From NCBI GenBank assembly GCA_946407375.1, contig CAMJNS010000008.1, forward strand, positions 1 to 47,257: a DNA stretch of 47,257 nt. The letters are read 5' to 3'. The notes under the pieces are model-generated. The model ran no database searches. It was not told where the DNA came from and saw nothing but the letters and a program-made list of their open reading frames with translations. Every line of letters begins with the position of its first letter. Positions within the stretch are counted from its first letter, which is position 1. The translations under genes and the position numbers were made by a program. Positions 8,615 through 16,771 of this stretch are shown here, piece after piece. Source of the DNA: an uncultured bacterium. GTDB taxonomy: Bacteria > Muiribacteriota > Ozemobacteria > Ozemobacterales > Ozemobacteraceae.

Positions 8615-9174
8615 TGTTTGAAGAAGAAAAAAAACTGATGAATCAAGCTATTGCTACTTATCGCAAAGGTGATATAGATGGGGCTGAAAAAATGTTCCGT
8701 GATTTTATTAAGCAATATCCTACTAGCACACTTGCTGATAATGCTTGTTATAACCTTGCAAAAATTGCTTATGGAAAAGGTGAAAAATCTTCTGCTTTAA
8801 GTTGGTATGAATATTTGTTGGAAAATTATCCTGATAGTGATGCCGCTTATTTCGGTAAAGATGAATATGTTGAACTAGGTCGTGAGCTAGGACAGGGAAT
8901 TTCTGAAATCTCTGATGAATGTTATTATAATGGCTTGTCTTTACTCAAAAGATGTAAATACGATGAAGCTATAAAAGAGTTCAATAGGTTGATAGAAGAG
9001 TATCCAAATTGTGAATATGTTGATAATGCTTATTATCAGCTAGGTGTTATCTGTAAAAAACGTGGCGATAAAGAAGGAGCTAAGCGTTACGCTGAAATAA
9101 TATTAACTCAATATGCTGATACAGACGCAGCTTTGCAATGTGAAGCTTTACTAGGTGATGTGAATAAAGGTTAA
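8614..9174 (+). CDS. Small TPR protein
   Basis: A 186-residue all-helical protein with at least four tetratricopeptide-like units (about 8-40, 41-75, 103-137 and 140-175). These are spaced like the outer-membrane-lipoprotein/YbgF class (AYRKGDID..A...F..FI..YP, and CKYDEAIKEFNRLIEEYPNCEYVDNAYYQLG). It has no signal peptide or lipobox, so it should be cytoplasmic, unlike CpoB or BamD. Its start overlaps the tgt stop, so it is translated with the queuosine genes, but nothing shows a role in tRNA modification. The partner is unknown. Confidence 0.85.
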   Translation: MFEEEKKLMNQAIATYRKGDIDGAEKMFRDFIKQYPTSTLADNACYNLAKIAYGKGEKSSALSWYEYLLENYPDSDAAYFGKDEYVELGRELGQGISEISDECYYNGLSLLKRCKYDEAIKEFNRLIEEYPNCEYVDNAYYQLGVICKKRGDKEGAKRYAEIILTQYADTDAALQCEALLGDVNKG

Positions 9175-9190
9175 TAATTAAACTTAGAAT

Positions 9191-9223
9191 AAAAAAACCT
9201 CGAACATTTGTTCGAGGTTTTTT
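9191..9223. terminator. Bidirectional terminator between convergent genes
   Basis: The stem aaacctcgaac / gttcgaggttt (9195-9205 and 9210-9220) has a four-base loop, with an A-run before and a T-run after. It can end both the LCP-queA-tgt-TPR operon and the oppositely oriented lipoprotein gene. Confidence 0.9.
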
Positions 9224-9232
9224 AGATTAATT

Positions 9233-10579
9233 TTAATCGAGTTGGATAGTTACTGGGTAAATATCGGTTCCTTCGTGAATAAACGGTATTTCTTGTTCTG
9301 CCTTATGATATTTTTCGTTTTGGTTCACTGCTATAACTGTTAGAGGATACCCAGTTATAACACCAGAAATAGTTACTTCTCCACCATAATTTACACTAGT
9401 AACATCAGCATAAGGAACAATATCGGTTCCTCCATTCCTTACATAAACTCTAGCGATATGGCCAGTTTTGAAAGTACATTTTCCATCATCATCAGGTTCA
9501 CTACTAAGCACGATAACTCTCAAATCTGCTTTGATTGGTTCCTGTGTTGATAAATCAAGGTCTATACCTGCTATTGTTCCAGCTGGATTTGCACTAGCTA
9601 TGCTAACAGATGAATTAATAGTTATAAGATCATAACCTTTAATTTTGCACTTAACACTAACACTTCCTGCTGTTACTGGAACATTTTCAATAGAATAAAT
9701 AATAGTTCCTTTACCAGCATCTCCAGAAACTTCAGTATATGAAGCTACTGTTTTCCCTGCTGATTCAGCCCAAACTACTATATTTGGATTTTCTAAAATA
9801 TATCCAGGGACATTTCTTAAAGTTCCAGATATACAAACAGTGAGAGGTTCCATTTCTATTGTTCCTAAGTTTACAGGAGATTTACCAATTGTTATAGCAT
9901 TACCTGAACTCCAGGAACTACTACTTCCTTCTGTTGGAAGAGATAAACTTTTAGGTTTGTAATTATTGCAAGTTATTGTATATTCGTGTTCTCCACCTTC
10001 AAGACCTGTCCAACCTGTGTCTCTAAAAGTTGCTGCAGAGTCAAAGGTTTTTGTTTTTCTTTGATTTGTAGGTGTTTCTTGAGTAATTGTAAAATTAGAC
10101 AAAGGACGACCTGTTTGAATATCTATTGGGTAACCTTTTAAAATACCTTTAGTTCCAGAGGCAGTTTTGCTCATTTTAATTGGTGTCAAAACTATTGTTT
10201 CCCCATTGTTTACTACAATATTTTGTTTAGCTGGTGTTTCACCACCCCAATACCAACCGTTATCAGATACTAGTTCATAACCATATTTTTCGACATATAT
10301 TTCCCATTCACCTTTAGTAACGTTGTCTATAAAGAAAGAACCGTCACCGTCAGTGTAAGTGGTTTTATTTTCTGTATCACCACGACCAACAGATCCTACG
10401 CCTCTAATTAATACTTCTGAAACTGGTTGATTTGTATCGTTGTCGATAACATATCCTTGAATTGCACCAGTCTTTATACCAAGTGAACCCTTATCACAAC
10501 CAGTAAACAATACACTGGCTAAAGCAAGAACGAAAAGCATTATAATTCTATGCTTTATTATGGTTTTAGTTTTAACCAT
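9233..10579 (-). CDS. Lipoprotein with carboxypeptidase-regulatory-like domain (paralogue 1)
   Basis: A 448-residue predicted lipoprotein of unknown function. From the ATG at 10579 (strong GGAGG site; an upstream frame extension to 10612 is unlikely) there is a signal peptide with lipobox LFTGC, lipidated at Cys28. This is followed directly by DKGSLG. Residues about 35-105 form a Cna-B/carboxypeptidase-regulatory-like beta-sandwich (GAIQGYVIDNDTNQPV, then YTDGDGSFFI.NV). Two or three further beta-rich repeats follow, including a segment with NVPGYI. The same order and the C-D/E-x-GSLG motif recur in the two genes at 11556 and 12873. Likely anchored in the outer membrane or periplasm. The gene is divergent from paralogue 2 and ends at a shared terminator. 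Confidence 0.85.
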   Translation of the reverse strand: MVKTKTIIKHRIIMLFVLALASVLFTGCDKGSLGIKTGAIQGYVIDNDTNQPVSEVLIRGVGSVGRGDTENKTTYTDGDGSFFIDNVTKGEWEIYVEKYGYELVSDNGWYWGGETPAKQNIVVNNGETIVLTPIKMSKTASGTKGILKGYPIDIQTGRPLSNFTITQETPTNQRKTKTFDSAATFRDTGWTGLEGGEHEYTITCNNYKPKSLSLPTEGSSSSWSSGNAITIGKSPVNLGTIEMEPLTVCISGTLRNVPGYILENPNIVVWAESAGKTVASYTEVSGDAGKGTIIYSIENVPVTAGSVSVKCKIKGYDLITINSSVSIASANPAGTIAGIDLDLSTQEPIKADLRVIVLSSEPDDDGKCTFKTGHIARVYVRNGGTDIVPYADVTSVNYGGEVTISGVITGYPLTVIAVNQNEKYHKAEQEIPFIHEGTDIYPVTIQLD

Positions 10580-10612
10580 ATCTGCCTCCACTAAAATTAA
10601 TCTCAAAGTCAT

Positions 10613-10620
10613 ATCGGCTA
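10613..10620 (-). promoter_or_regulatory. Sigma28-like -10 element upstream of lipoprotein 1
   Basis: The minus strand reads TAGCCGAT, about 34 bases before the ATG at 10579. GCCGAT is the core of the FliA/SigD -10 box (GCCGATAA). The matching divergent lipoprotein has the same octamer upstream. The -35 region is a poor match to TAAA, so sigma identity is tentative. Confidence 0.35.
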
Positions 10621-10889
10621 ATTATTATCATAATCGAAGAGATTTATTTATTTTTTTGTAGTTATTTATTTGATTCTTTAGACAACGATTATTAAAAAAA
10701 ATAGTTATAATTAAGAAGAAATAGGACTAAATAGAGTAAAATATTGTCCCTCAATAAAATTGTTAACTTGTTAAAAGAATAAGTTTAGTACTCAACTTTC
10801 CCACTTCATTTTTAGTTGCAAAAGCTGAATAATAAAGTGATTAAGAATAAAATAATGTGATTGTTGTCATAATAATTAACCTTTTTTTT

Positions 10890-11037
10890 AAAGGGGGATG
10901 TCATCGTCAAGATGACAGGGGGATTTTTATAAATAAATCTTATTAAAAACCTCTCTGCGACTCGCTAACCTCCTGTTGCTCGCTTGCATAGCCACATCCT
11001 GTGGCTTATGTCAGCTAAAGCTGATTTCTCCCCTTAA
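10890..11037. repeat. GC-rich intergenic repeat fragments
   Basis: Within otherwise AT-rich DNA lie a short palindromic unit (ggggatgtcatcgtc.gatgacaggggg, about 10892-10922) and a stretch with gcgactcgct, gctcgcttgc, acatcctgtggctt and cagctaaagctg (10950-11025). Several of these words recur in the palindromic block at 46927-47163. The stretch looks like an older element that was interrupted by the MITE-like copy at 11038-11263, because aaagggggtaaggg resumes after it. Confidence 0.55.
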
Positions 11038-11263
11038 AGAGGCTGTCTAAAAACTAGGTTTATGAATTAATTTTTTACTGGATCGCCACGGTTCTTTCAG
11101 AACCTCGCGATGACGTTTATATACTCTGAAACTAGTCATAATCGTCATTGCGAGCGATAGCGTGGCGTTGCTGAAAGCAAAACGAAGTCCATCTAGAAAA
11201 GTAAAAATCATAGAATTAGTTTAATCTAATTAGTGTGTTAAAGCTAGTTTTTAGACAGCCTCT
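11038..11263. mobile_element. MITE-like element with 20-base perfect terminal inverted repeats
   Basis: The 226-base element begins with agaggctgtctaaaaactag and ends with its exact reverse complement. It has no coding capacity. Its interior (11047-11196) is a near copy of 2740-2896, with ggatcgccacggttctttca, cctcgcgatgacg, cgtcattgcgag and gtggcgttgctgaaagc, and could fold as a long imperfect hairpin. A degenerate copy of the terminus (ctagttttcggacaagctct) lies near 11313-11332. I cannot see an unambiguous target duplication. Confidence 0.75.
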
Positions 11264-11501
11264 ACGAAAGGGGGTAAGGGCAATATCCGTATACTAAAAT
11301 TTTAGTAAATATCTAGTTTTCGGACAAGCTCTAAAAAGAGGAGTATTTTTTATTCTTCTTTTCATATATTCTCAATAATAATATTTTTTATTATGTAACA
11401 TTGATTAAATTAAGTTTTATTAATGATTTTGAAGTGGGAAAGTTGAATTTAGTAATTTTATATAAAAATATTTTTTTTCACTGTTAATAATTTCAAGTTA
11501 A

Positions 11502-11509
11502 TAGCCGAT
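11502..11509 (+). promoter_or_regulatory. Sigma28-like -10 element upstream of lipoprotein 2
   Basis: TAGCCGAT occurs 46 bases before the ATG at 11556, preceded by taataatt at roughly the -35 distance. It mirrors the element upstream of the divergent paralogue. GCCGAT is the recognisable FliA/SigD -10 core, but the -35 match is partial. Confidence 0.4.
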
Positions 11510-11555
11510 TTATAAGTGAAGCCGACTCTTTAGATTTCTTGCTGGAGGCAAAACT

Positions 11556-12809
11556 ATGATGAAAGAAAGGCGAGGCCCGATATCATTCGGGTTTCTGATG
11601 GCACTATTCTTAGTGTTAGTAGGCTGCCTTGTAGGTTGCGACCATGGTAGTCTAGGATTAAGGGGTGGATCCATCGAAGGGTATGTTGTAGATAGTAGAA
11701 CCTTAGTCGGTATAGCTTCGGTTTATGTTACTGCTACATCAGAAGAAGATGGTGATGATACTGCTGCCGCAACAAAATATACTACTACTGATTCAAATGG
11801 AAAATATACATTTTCAAGTTTGAGATCTGATGTTTGGAAATTAGGTTTTTCCAAAACTGGTTATGCACCATTAAAAACAAATGCTTCAGATGTTGTGACA
11901 GTATCTGTTGTAAATGGTGAAACTATTTTTATGCCACGTGTTGAAATGGTTCAGAATTACTCAAACCAATATGTTAGAGTAAAAGGTGTTTTAAAAGATG
12001 CTATTAATGGTAATTCCATTACTTATGGTAATACTAATTTTGCATTTGGAAATACTTCTTTCTCCAATAGATTACCTACAGAATTTGTAAGTGGGTTTGA
12101 TGTTCCAGCATCTGTAGAAGCAATTAAAATTATTATTTCTGTAGATGGTTATAAAACTTTAACAATCCCACTAGATAATTTAGTAAATGACTATGATTTA
12201 GGAGCTATTAATCTTACTCCAGAATCTTATCAAGTTGTAGGAAGATGGACGAATGCTCCTGGTTGGGTAGTAAGTGCTGCTCCCACAGCTACAATTATAG
12301 CTCGTTCTGGTAAAAATGTTGTGTCTAGAACCACTTCTGTTGTGGGAAATGGAGATCAGGCTTTTACATTAGAAAATATTCCTAGAGGAACTTCTGTAGC
12401 AATTGAAGTTGAACTATTAGGATATCGTATGAATTCGCCGATAACTATTTATCCTGATTCTGATTTTCAAGGAACAATATATCAGAATTTTGATTTAAAG
12501 AATAATTTCTCTGCTATTACACGTGATGTTAGAATTTTCTACATGTCATCAACTATTAGCAGTGGTGATAGAGTTGGAGCATATTGTGAACAAACAGGCA
12601 CAAGATGGCCTGAAGTCACAGTTACAAATCCAGCTGGTTTGACTCTTGGGACTCCTCAAGTTGTAGATCTGGGAACTCAAGCATTACCAACAGGTTATGC
12701 ATTTGATTTTGTAGGTTATATGCTTGAAGATTCTAGCGGTACTCATACTGCTACTGGTGTGAAAATCAATGATGATGGAGCAGAAGCTCAAATTGTTACT
12801 ATTAAGTAA
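11556..12809 (+). CDS. Lipoprotein with carboxypeptidase-regulatory-like domain (paralogue 2)
   Basis: A 417-residue predicted lipoprotein. GGAGG lies seven bases before the ATG. The signal peptide contains two possible lipoboxes, LVLVGC (Cys24) and GCLVGC (Cys28). The second is followed by DHGSLG, matching the paralogues, so Cys28 is favoured. A regulatory-like beta-sandwich spans about 35-110 (GGSIEGYVVDSRTLVGIASV, TDSNGKYTFSSL, FSKTGYAPL). Later segments align with paralogue 1, including NAPGWVV and LENIP. Function unknown. Such domains usually mediate surface binding or scaffold assembly. The next paralogue starts soon after its stop, so the two form an operon. Confidence 0.85.
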   Translation: MMKERRGPISFGFLMALFLVLVGCLVGCDHGSLGLRGGSIEGYVVDSRTLVGIASVYVTATSEEDGDDTAAATKYTTTDSNGKYTFSSLRSDVWKLGFSKTGYAPLKTNASDVVTVSVVNGETIFMPRVEMVQNYSNQYVRVKGVLKDAINGNSITYGNTNFAFGNTSFSNRLPTEFVSGFDVPASVEAIKIIISVDGYKTLTIPLDNLVNDYDLGAINLTPESYQVVGRWTNAPGWVVSAAPTATIIARSGKNVVSRTTSVVGNGDQAFTLENIPRGTSVAIEVELLGYRMNSPITIYPDSDFQGTIYQNFDLKNNFSAITRDVRIFYMSSTISSGDRVGAYCEQTGTRWPEVTVTNPAGLTLGTPQVVDLGTQALPTGYAFDFVGYMLEDSSGTHTATGVKINDDGAEAQIVTIK

Positions 12810-12872
12810 GGATAAATTATTATGAATAATAACTCTAAAATATCTTCCAATTTAACCAGGAGGTTAAAGACT

Positions 12873-14351
12873 ATGAATCTTAGGTTTTGGGGCGGATGGT
12901 TTCTAGCGATTGCTTGTGTTTGCATTTTCCTAACTATGGGCTGTGAAAAAGGTTCGCTTGGCGTAAAAGAAGCTGTTGTTTCTGGTAGAGTAGTAAATAA
13001 AGATAATGTTGCTATGGGTGTTCCTAATGTTACAGTAAGAATGGTTTCTAAGGAAACTGTTAGTGGTGGTGGAGAATTGGAACAGGGTTATAACTTTCGT
13101 TCCACTGTTACTGATGCAGAAGGCTATTTTGTATTTGAAAGTGTTCAGCCTGATAATGTAATTTTTGAATTTAGTGCTCCTGGTTATAAGAAAGTAGTTT
13201 TCCCTGCTACTTCTGATACAGAAGAAGCAGATGGTACAACTAGTGAAAAACTTGACATTGATTCAGTTACTATTTCAAATGGAGCCCATATAGATCTTAT
13301 GAATGTCTTTATGGAAAAAGTATCTGTTGCTCTTCCAAATACAATAAAGGTTCAACTTGATTTAATTGATGCTAATACAAAAAAGCCAGTAAATGGAGAT
13401 GAATTATTTAAAGTAACTTTTGATGGAGTTAGTTATACAGATGGTAATCCGAAATCAGCAAGATGGTGGAAAAATACTGGTGTAGAAGTTTACGGAGCAA
13501 GCCAAATTGCAGTTGCAATAAGTAATGAATCTGAACCAGTTCTTTATAATTCTACCACAATTAACATTTCTGGTAACAGTGATCAGTATGTTAGTGTTGA
13601 AGTTAAGCCAGTTACTTATGATTTAGTATTCCAATTCTTAAATGTTCCTCAATACTTACTATCTTCAACTAAAAATGTTCCAGTTCTGAGTTTCTTAGTT
13701 GAATATTATGAAAATGATCAGGGACCTGCTCAAAGTATTTCTATAACTCCTGTTACTGATTTCTCTCAGTTAGCTGTTTTGGAAGTTCCAGCAGTTAGAA
13801 AACCACAGCAAATTCGTATCAGAATGCAAGGTTATGAAGATGAAGTCATTAGGTTAAGTAATGAATTAGATGATGGTGTAAAAGGAACATATCGTATTGA
13901 TGTTGACTTTGCATTAGAAGATGGTCATAAGGGTGATGATAGTCCGATTACTGGTAGCGAACTTAAAGGTAAAGTTGGTTTGAAGGATAATGTAATAAAA
14001 AGAAATATTGTTATTAATATGATTGGTTTGGCCGAAAATGATAGAGCTAACATTGTTCCTAATTTCATTCCAGAATATATTACTTGGTCTCAAGCTTTCT
14101 CTACTCCAGAAGGAGAGCTAATTGGTATGGCTAATAAACTTGGGCAGATTACTGCAACTTTGAACAATTGTCCAACTTATTTTGATATGTCTTATACAAT
14201 AAGTGTGTTCCCAGATAATCCTGCTTCAAGTTCTTATATAATAACTAGTGGAGATAAAACTATTTCTATAGGAGTGCCTGAAAAGGAAACAGATTATACT
14301 AAATTCTCTATAGATGTTTCTAAGATGGAATCTAGTTCTACTAGTAATTAA
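12873..14351 (+). CDS. Lipoprotein with carboxypeptidase-regulatory-like domain (paralogue 3)
   Basis: A 492-residue predicted lipoprotein from the ATG at 12873, which has a strong AGGAGG nine bases upstream. An in-frame ATG at 12822 with a weaker AAGGA would add 17 polar residues before the signal peptide. The lipobox is LTMGC (Cys24), followed by EKGSLG. The first beta-sandwich (about 32-115) has VVSGRVVNKDN, VTDAEGYFVFESV and FSAPGYKKV. A middle segment with NVPQYLL parallels the other two paralogues. The C-terminal 120 residues have no counterpart that I recognise. Co-directional with paralogue 2 and closed by a strong terminator. Confidence 0.82.
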   Translation: MNLRFWGGWFLAIACVCIFLTMGCEKGSLGVKEAVVSGRVVNKDNVAMGVPNVTVRMVSKETVSGGGELEQGYNFRSTVTDAEGYFVFESVQPDNVIFEFSAPGYKKVVFPATSDTEEADGTTSEKLDIDSVTISNGAHIDLMNVFMEKVSVALPNTIKVQLDLIDANTKKPVNGDELFKVTFDGVSYTDGNPKSARWWKNTGVEVYGASQIAVAISNESEPVLYNSTTINISGNSDQYVSVEVKPVTYDLVFQFLNVPQYLLSSTKNVPVLSFLVEYYENDQGPAQSISITPVTDFSQLAVLEVPAVRKPQQIRIRMQGYEDEVIRLSNELDDGVKGTYRIDVDFALEDGHKGDDSPITGSELKGKVGLKDNVIKRNIVINMIGLAENDRANIVPNFIPEYITWSQAFSTPEGELIGMANKLGQITATLNNCPTYFDMSYTISVFPDNPASSSYIITSGDKTISIGVPEKETDYTKFSIDVSKMESSSTSN

Positions 14352-14371
14352 TAGATAGTTTCTCCAGCAAG

Positions 14372-14413
14372 AAAAAAAATCACGCTTCGTCTGAAGCGTG
14401 ATTTTTTTTTTTT
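14372..14413. terminator. Strong bidirectional terminator
   Basis: The stem cacgcttc / gaagcgtg (14381-14388 and 14393-14400) has a GTCT loop and is extended by an A-run before and a T-run after. It separates the convergent lipoprotein and deoB genes. Confidence 0.92.
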
Positions 14414-14463
14414 TAGCAGTTTATTAAAGTTAGGAATAATAATTCATCATTCCTAATTCCTAA

Positions 14464-15612
14464 TTAAATAAATGGGACGCCTTTATCGTATTTGACACCG
14501 AGGTGTTTCGCTACAGTAGCTGCTATATCCCAGAAACCAATGCGAATTCCAAGGTCTCTGCCTGGTTTGCCTTTCTGATATACCAATAAAGGAACAGCTT
14601 CTCTTGTGTGGTCAGTACCTTTGTAAGTTGGATCACAACCATGGTCTGCTGTAATGATTAAAACGTCATCTTCATTAAGTTTTGTCATGAAACCGCCAAG
14701 CCATTTGTCGAAGTCTTCCAAAGCTTTCTTATAGCCTGGAACATCTCTTCTGTGACCATATTTCATATCTGTATCAACAAGATTAGTGAAGATAAAGCCA
14801 TCTTTAACTTTATCTAAAGCTTCAAGAGTTTTCTGCATACCATCATCGTTGCCTTTTGTTGTGACGTGTGGTTCTACACCCTTACCTGCGAAAATATCAT
14901 AAATCTTGCCAACACCATAAGTTGGGATACCTTTGCTCTTTAGCAAATCAAGAACAGTATCATCTGGAGTAAGGCTGAAATCGTGACGATTAGCAGTTCT
15001 AGTATATTCTCCGCTCTTTCCGATAAATGGACGTGCAATTACACGAGCTGCACCAAGAGTTGGTGGCTGTAATAAATCACGAGCAATTTGGCAGATTCTA
15101 TATAGTTCTTGTAAAGGAATTACTTCTTCATGAGCGGCAATTTGGAAAACTGAATCTGCTGATGTGTATACTATTGGTTTACCAGTTTTTACGTGTTCAT
15201 CACCAAGTTCTTTGATGATTTCGGTCCCTGAAGCAGCATAGTTGCCCAAGCATTTTCGACCAATAGCAGCTTCAAACTTATCCATAAATTCTTTTGGAAA
15301 ACCATCAGGGAAAACTGGAAGTGGGTTTTCAAGCTTATAGCCCATCATTTCCCAGTGACCAGTAGTAGTGTCTTTGCCAGGAGAAAGTTCAACCATTACG
15401 CCATAAGAACCAATAGTATCTTTTTCTTTAGGGCAGCCAACGATATCGTTTAAGTTACCAAGACCCATTTTTTGCATATTGGGTAGATTAATACCATTAG
15501 AAGCTTTGGCTATATTGGGGATTGTGCAAGCTCCTACATCGCCATATTTTGCCTGATCAGGCATTGGGGCAACACCAGCACTGTCTAATACAATACAAAT
15601 CGCTCTACTCAT
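14464..15612 (-). CDS. deoB: Phosphopentomutase
   Basis: A 382-residue DeoB of the alkaline-phosphatase superfamily. It interconverts ribose-1-phosphate or deoxyribose-1-phosphate with the 5-phosphates during nucleoside salvage. The N-terminal metal site is CIVLDSAGVAPMPD. The phosphorylated Thr lies in GKDTTTGHWEMMG (about 87). Later metal ligands are in NLVDTDMKYGHRRD and ITADHGCDPTYKGTDHTRE. Length is usual. AAGGAAAG precedes the ATG. No other nucleoside catabolism gene is adjacent. The next gene upstream on this strand is pduL, about 270 bases away, so a shared transcript is possible but not shown. Confidence 0.97.
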   Translation of the reverse strand: MSRAICIVLDSAGVAPMPDQAKYGDVGACTIPNIAKASNGINLPNMQKMGLGNLNDIVGCPKEKDTIGSYGVMVELSPGKDTTTGHWEMMGYKLENPLPVFPDGFPKEFMDKFEAAIGRKCLGNYAASGTEIIKELGDEHVKTGKPIVYTSADSVFQIAAHEEVIPLQELYRICQIARDLLQPPTLGAARVIARPFIGKSGEYTRTANRHDFSLTPDDTVLDLLKSKGIPTYGVGKIYDIFAGKGVEPHVTTKGNDDGMQKTLEALDKVKDGFIFTNLVDTDMKYGHRRDVPGYKKALEDFDKWLGGFMTKLNEDDVLIITADHGCDPTYKGTDHTREAVPLLVYQKGKPGRDLGIRIGFWDIAATVAKHLGVKYDKGVPFI

Positions 15613-15689
15613 TAAATATCTTTCCTTTCCTATCTTTGTGAGATAACCATCTTTGGGTTTATCGTATAGTTACTATAACAAGTAAATAT

Positions 15690-15850
15690 TTTAGTTTTTA
15701 TTGTAGTTGGTAGTTATGGTTTTTATTGTTAAATTATTAGTTATTAAGCTAATAAAACAATAAATATTCAATAGGTTTACTAAGCTTATTATAAACAATA
15801 AAAACAAAAGAAGCTTTAGCTTCAAAAACCAACAACAATTACAACAAAAA
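15690..15850. repeat. AT-rich hairpin repeat related to 3503-3662
   Basis: The left arm (about 15696-15732) has ttattgtagttggtagttat. The right arm (about 15785-15850) has acaataaaaacaaaag and aaaaaccaacaacaattaca, partly complementary. The word ccaacaacaa followed by A/T is shared with the 3620-3662 arm and echoed near 16671. Likely a dispersed hairpin element. Confidence 0.45.
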
Positions 15851-15851
15851 T

Positions 15852-15884
15852 AAAACGTTGTAACTTTTGTTACAACGTTTTATT
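15852..15884. terminator. Terminator after pduL
   Basis: The stem aaaacgttgtaac / gttacaacgtttt (15852-15864 and 15868-15880) has a short T-loop and is followed by A/T-runs on both sides. It sits immediately past the pduL stop. Confidence 0.85.
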
Positions 15885-15885
15885 T

Positions 15886-16467
15886 TTACTTAATTACTTC
15901 AACCATGTCACCATTGTTGAGACCAGCACAGTTTGCATCGTCCATATCAATATGGAAATCCATAGCGTGCTTTTCGCCTGCTCTAACAAGAACATTGCTG
16001 AATGTTACGCCTTTTGGACCACCAGCTTTAATAGAGATTATATCTTTATCTTTAAGACCAAAATTCTTTGCTTCTTCAGCAGTAAGATGCAAGTGACGTG
16101 CAGCTATAATGCAGCCTTCTTTTGGTTCAATGCTGTTGCCGTTAGGAGCAACAATCTTGATGCCTGGTGTACCAGCTAAATCACCAGAATTTCTTAAAGG
16201 AATATCTTTGAAACCGAGAGTAAACATATCGGTTCTAGAAATTTCAATCTGAGTCTGTGGGCGTAGAGGACCAAGTATTCTAACTTTTTCAATACTTCTC
16301 TTTGGACCAACTAATGTTACACATTCTTCAGCAGCAAACTGTGTTGGCTGAGAAAGTTTCTTTTTTTCAGTAAGTTTGTAGCCTGGACCAAAAAGCTTTT
16401 CTAAATCTTCTTGAGTAAGGTGAACGTGACGATTGCTTATTCCAACTGGAACTTTCATTTCTGACAT
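15886..16467 (-). CDS. pduL: Phosphate acyltransferase PduL
   Basis: A 193-residue PduL-type phosphotransacylase, converting acyl-CoA plus phosphate to acyl-phosphate. The two tandem domains show the zinc-binding His clusters: NRHVHLTQEDL (about 12), AARHLHLTAEEA (about 123) and MDFHIDMDDANC (about 170). Conserved LGPLRPQTQIEIS is also present. No N-terminal encapsulation peptide is evident, and no microcompartment genes are nearby. A housekeeping acetyl-phosphate role in acetate fermentation is therefore more likely than a propanediol compartment role. AAGGAAG lies upstream of the ATG. Confidence 0.95.
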   Translation of the reverse strand: MSEMKVPVGISNRHVHLTQEDLEKLFGPGYKLTEKKKLSQPTQFAAEECVTLVGPKRSIEKVRILGPLRPQTQIEISRTDMFTLGFKDIPLRNSGDLAGTPGIKIVAPNGNSIEPKEGCIIAARHLHLTAEEAKNFGLKDKDIISIKAGGPKGVTFSNVLVRAGEKHAMDFHIDMDDANCAGLNNGDMVEVIK

Positions 16468-16730
16468 AATTAAAAAACTTCCTTTTTATAAAATATAGTG
16501 TTTTTAAAAGCTTTTTAGAAATTATAGCACAGCAGATTTTATAAACAAGTTTTTATTTTAGTTTTTAATATAAGAGTTTTTGTTGCTTTTTTTGTATAAA
16601 CTTATAGTTTACAAGCTTTTGGTAACTCTAATTTGTGATTAAGAAATTTTAATTAATGACAGTAATAATTATCAACAACAATAATTACAATTATTTTAAC
16701 ATTTTACTACTTATATAAAACTTTTTTTAT

Positions 16731-16739
16731 TGATATAAT
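16731..16739 (+). promoter_or_regulatory. Extended -10 promoter of the aldo/keto reductase gene
   Basis: TGATATAAT matches the extended -10 consensus exactly, 33 bases before the ATG at 16772. No clear -35 box. The rest of the 16468-16771 spacer is very AT-rich, contains a caacaacaataattac word related to the dispersed hairpin repeats, and holds no visible gene. Confidence 0.5.
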
Positions 16740-16771
16740 AATAAAGTTAGACTAACGAAAAGGAAGAACAA

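Larger units (their letters stand above)
10792..11446. repeat. 17-base inverted repeat pair flanking the divergent spacer
   Basis: tcaactttcccacttca at 10792-10808 is repeated exactly as its reverse complement at 11430-11446. Each copy lies upstream of one of two divergent paralogous lipoprotein genes, and the nested repeats lie between. It may be a shared operator or activator site, or the ends of a larger insertion. The 10580-11555 spacer holds no convincing gene. Confidence 0.6.

Noticed and set aside
15886..16467. Bacterial microcompartment locus around pduL
   Set aside because: No shell protein, encapsulation peptide or aldehyde dehydrogenase gene is nearby. The gene is better read as a housekeeping phosphotransacylase.
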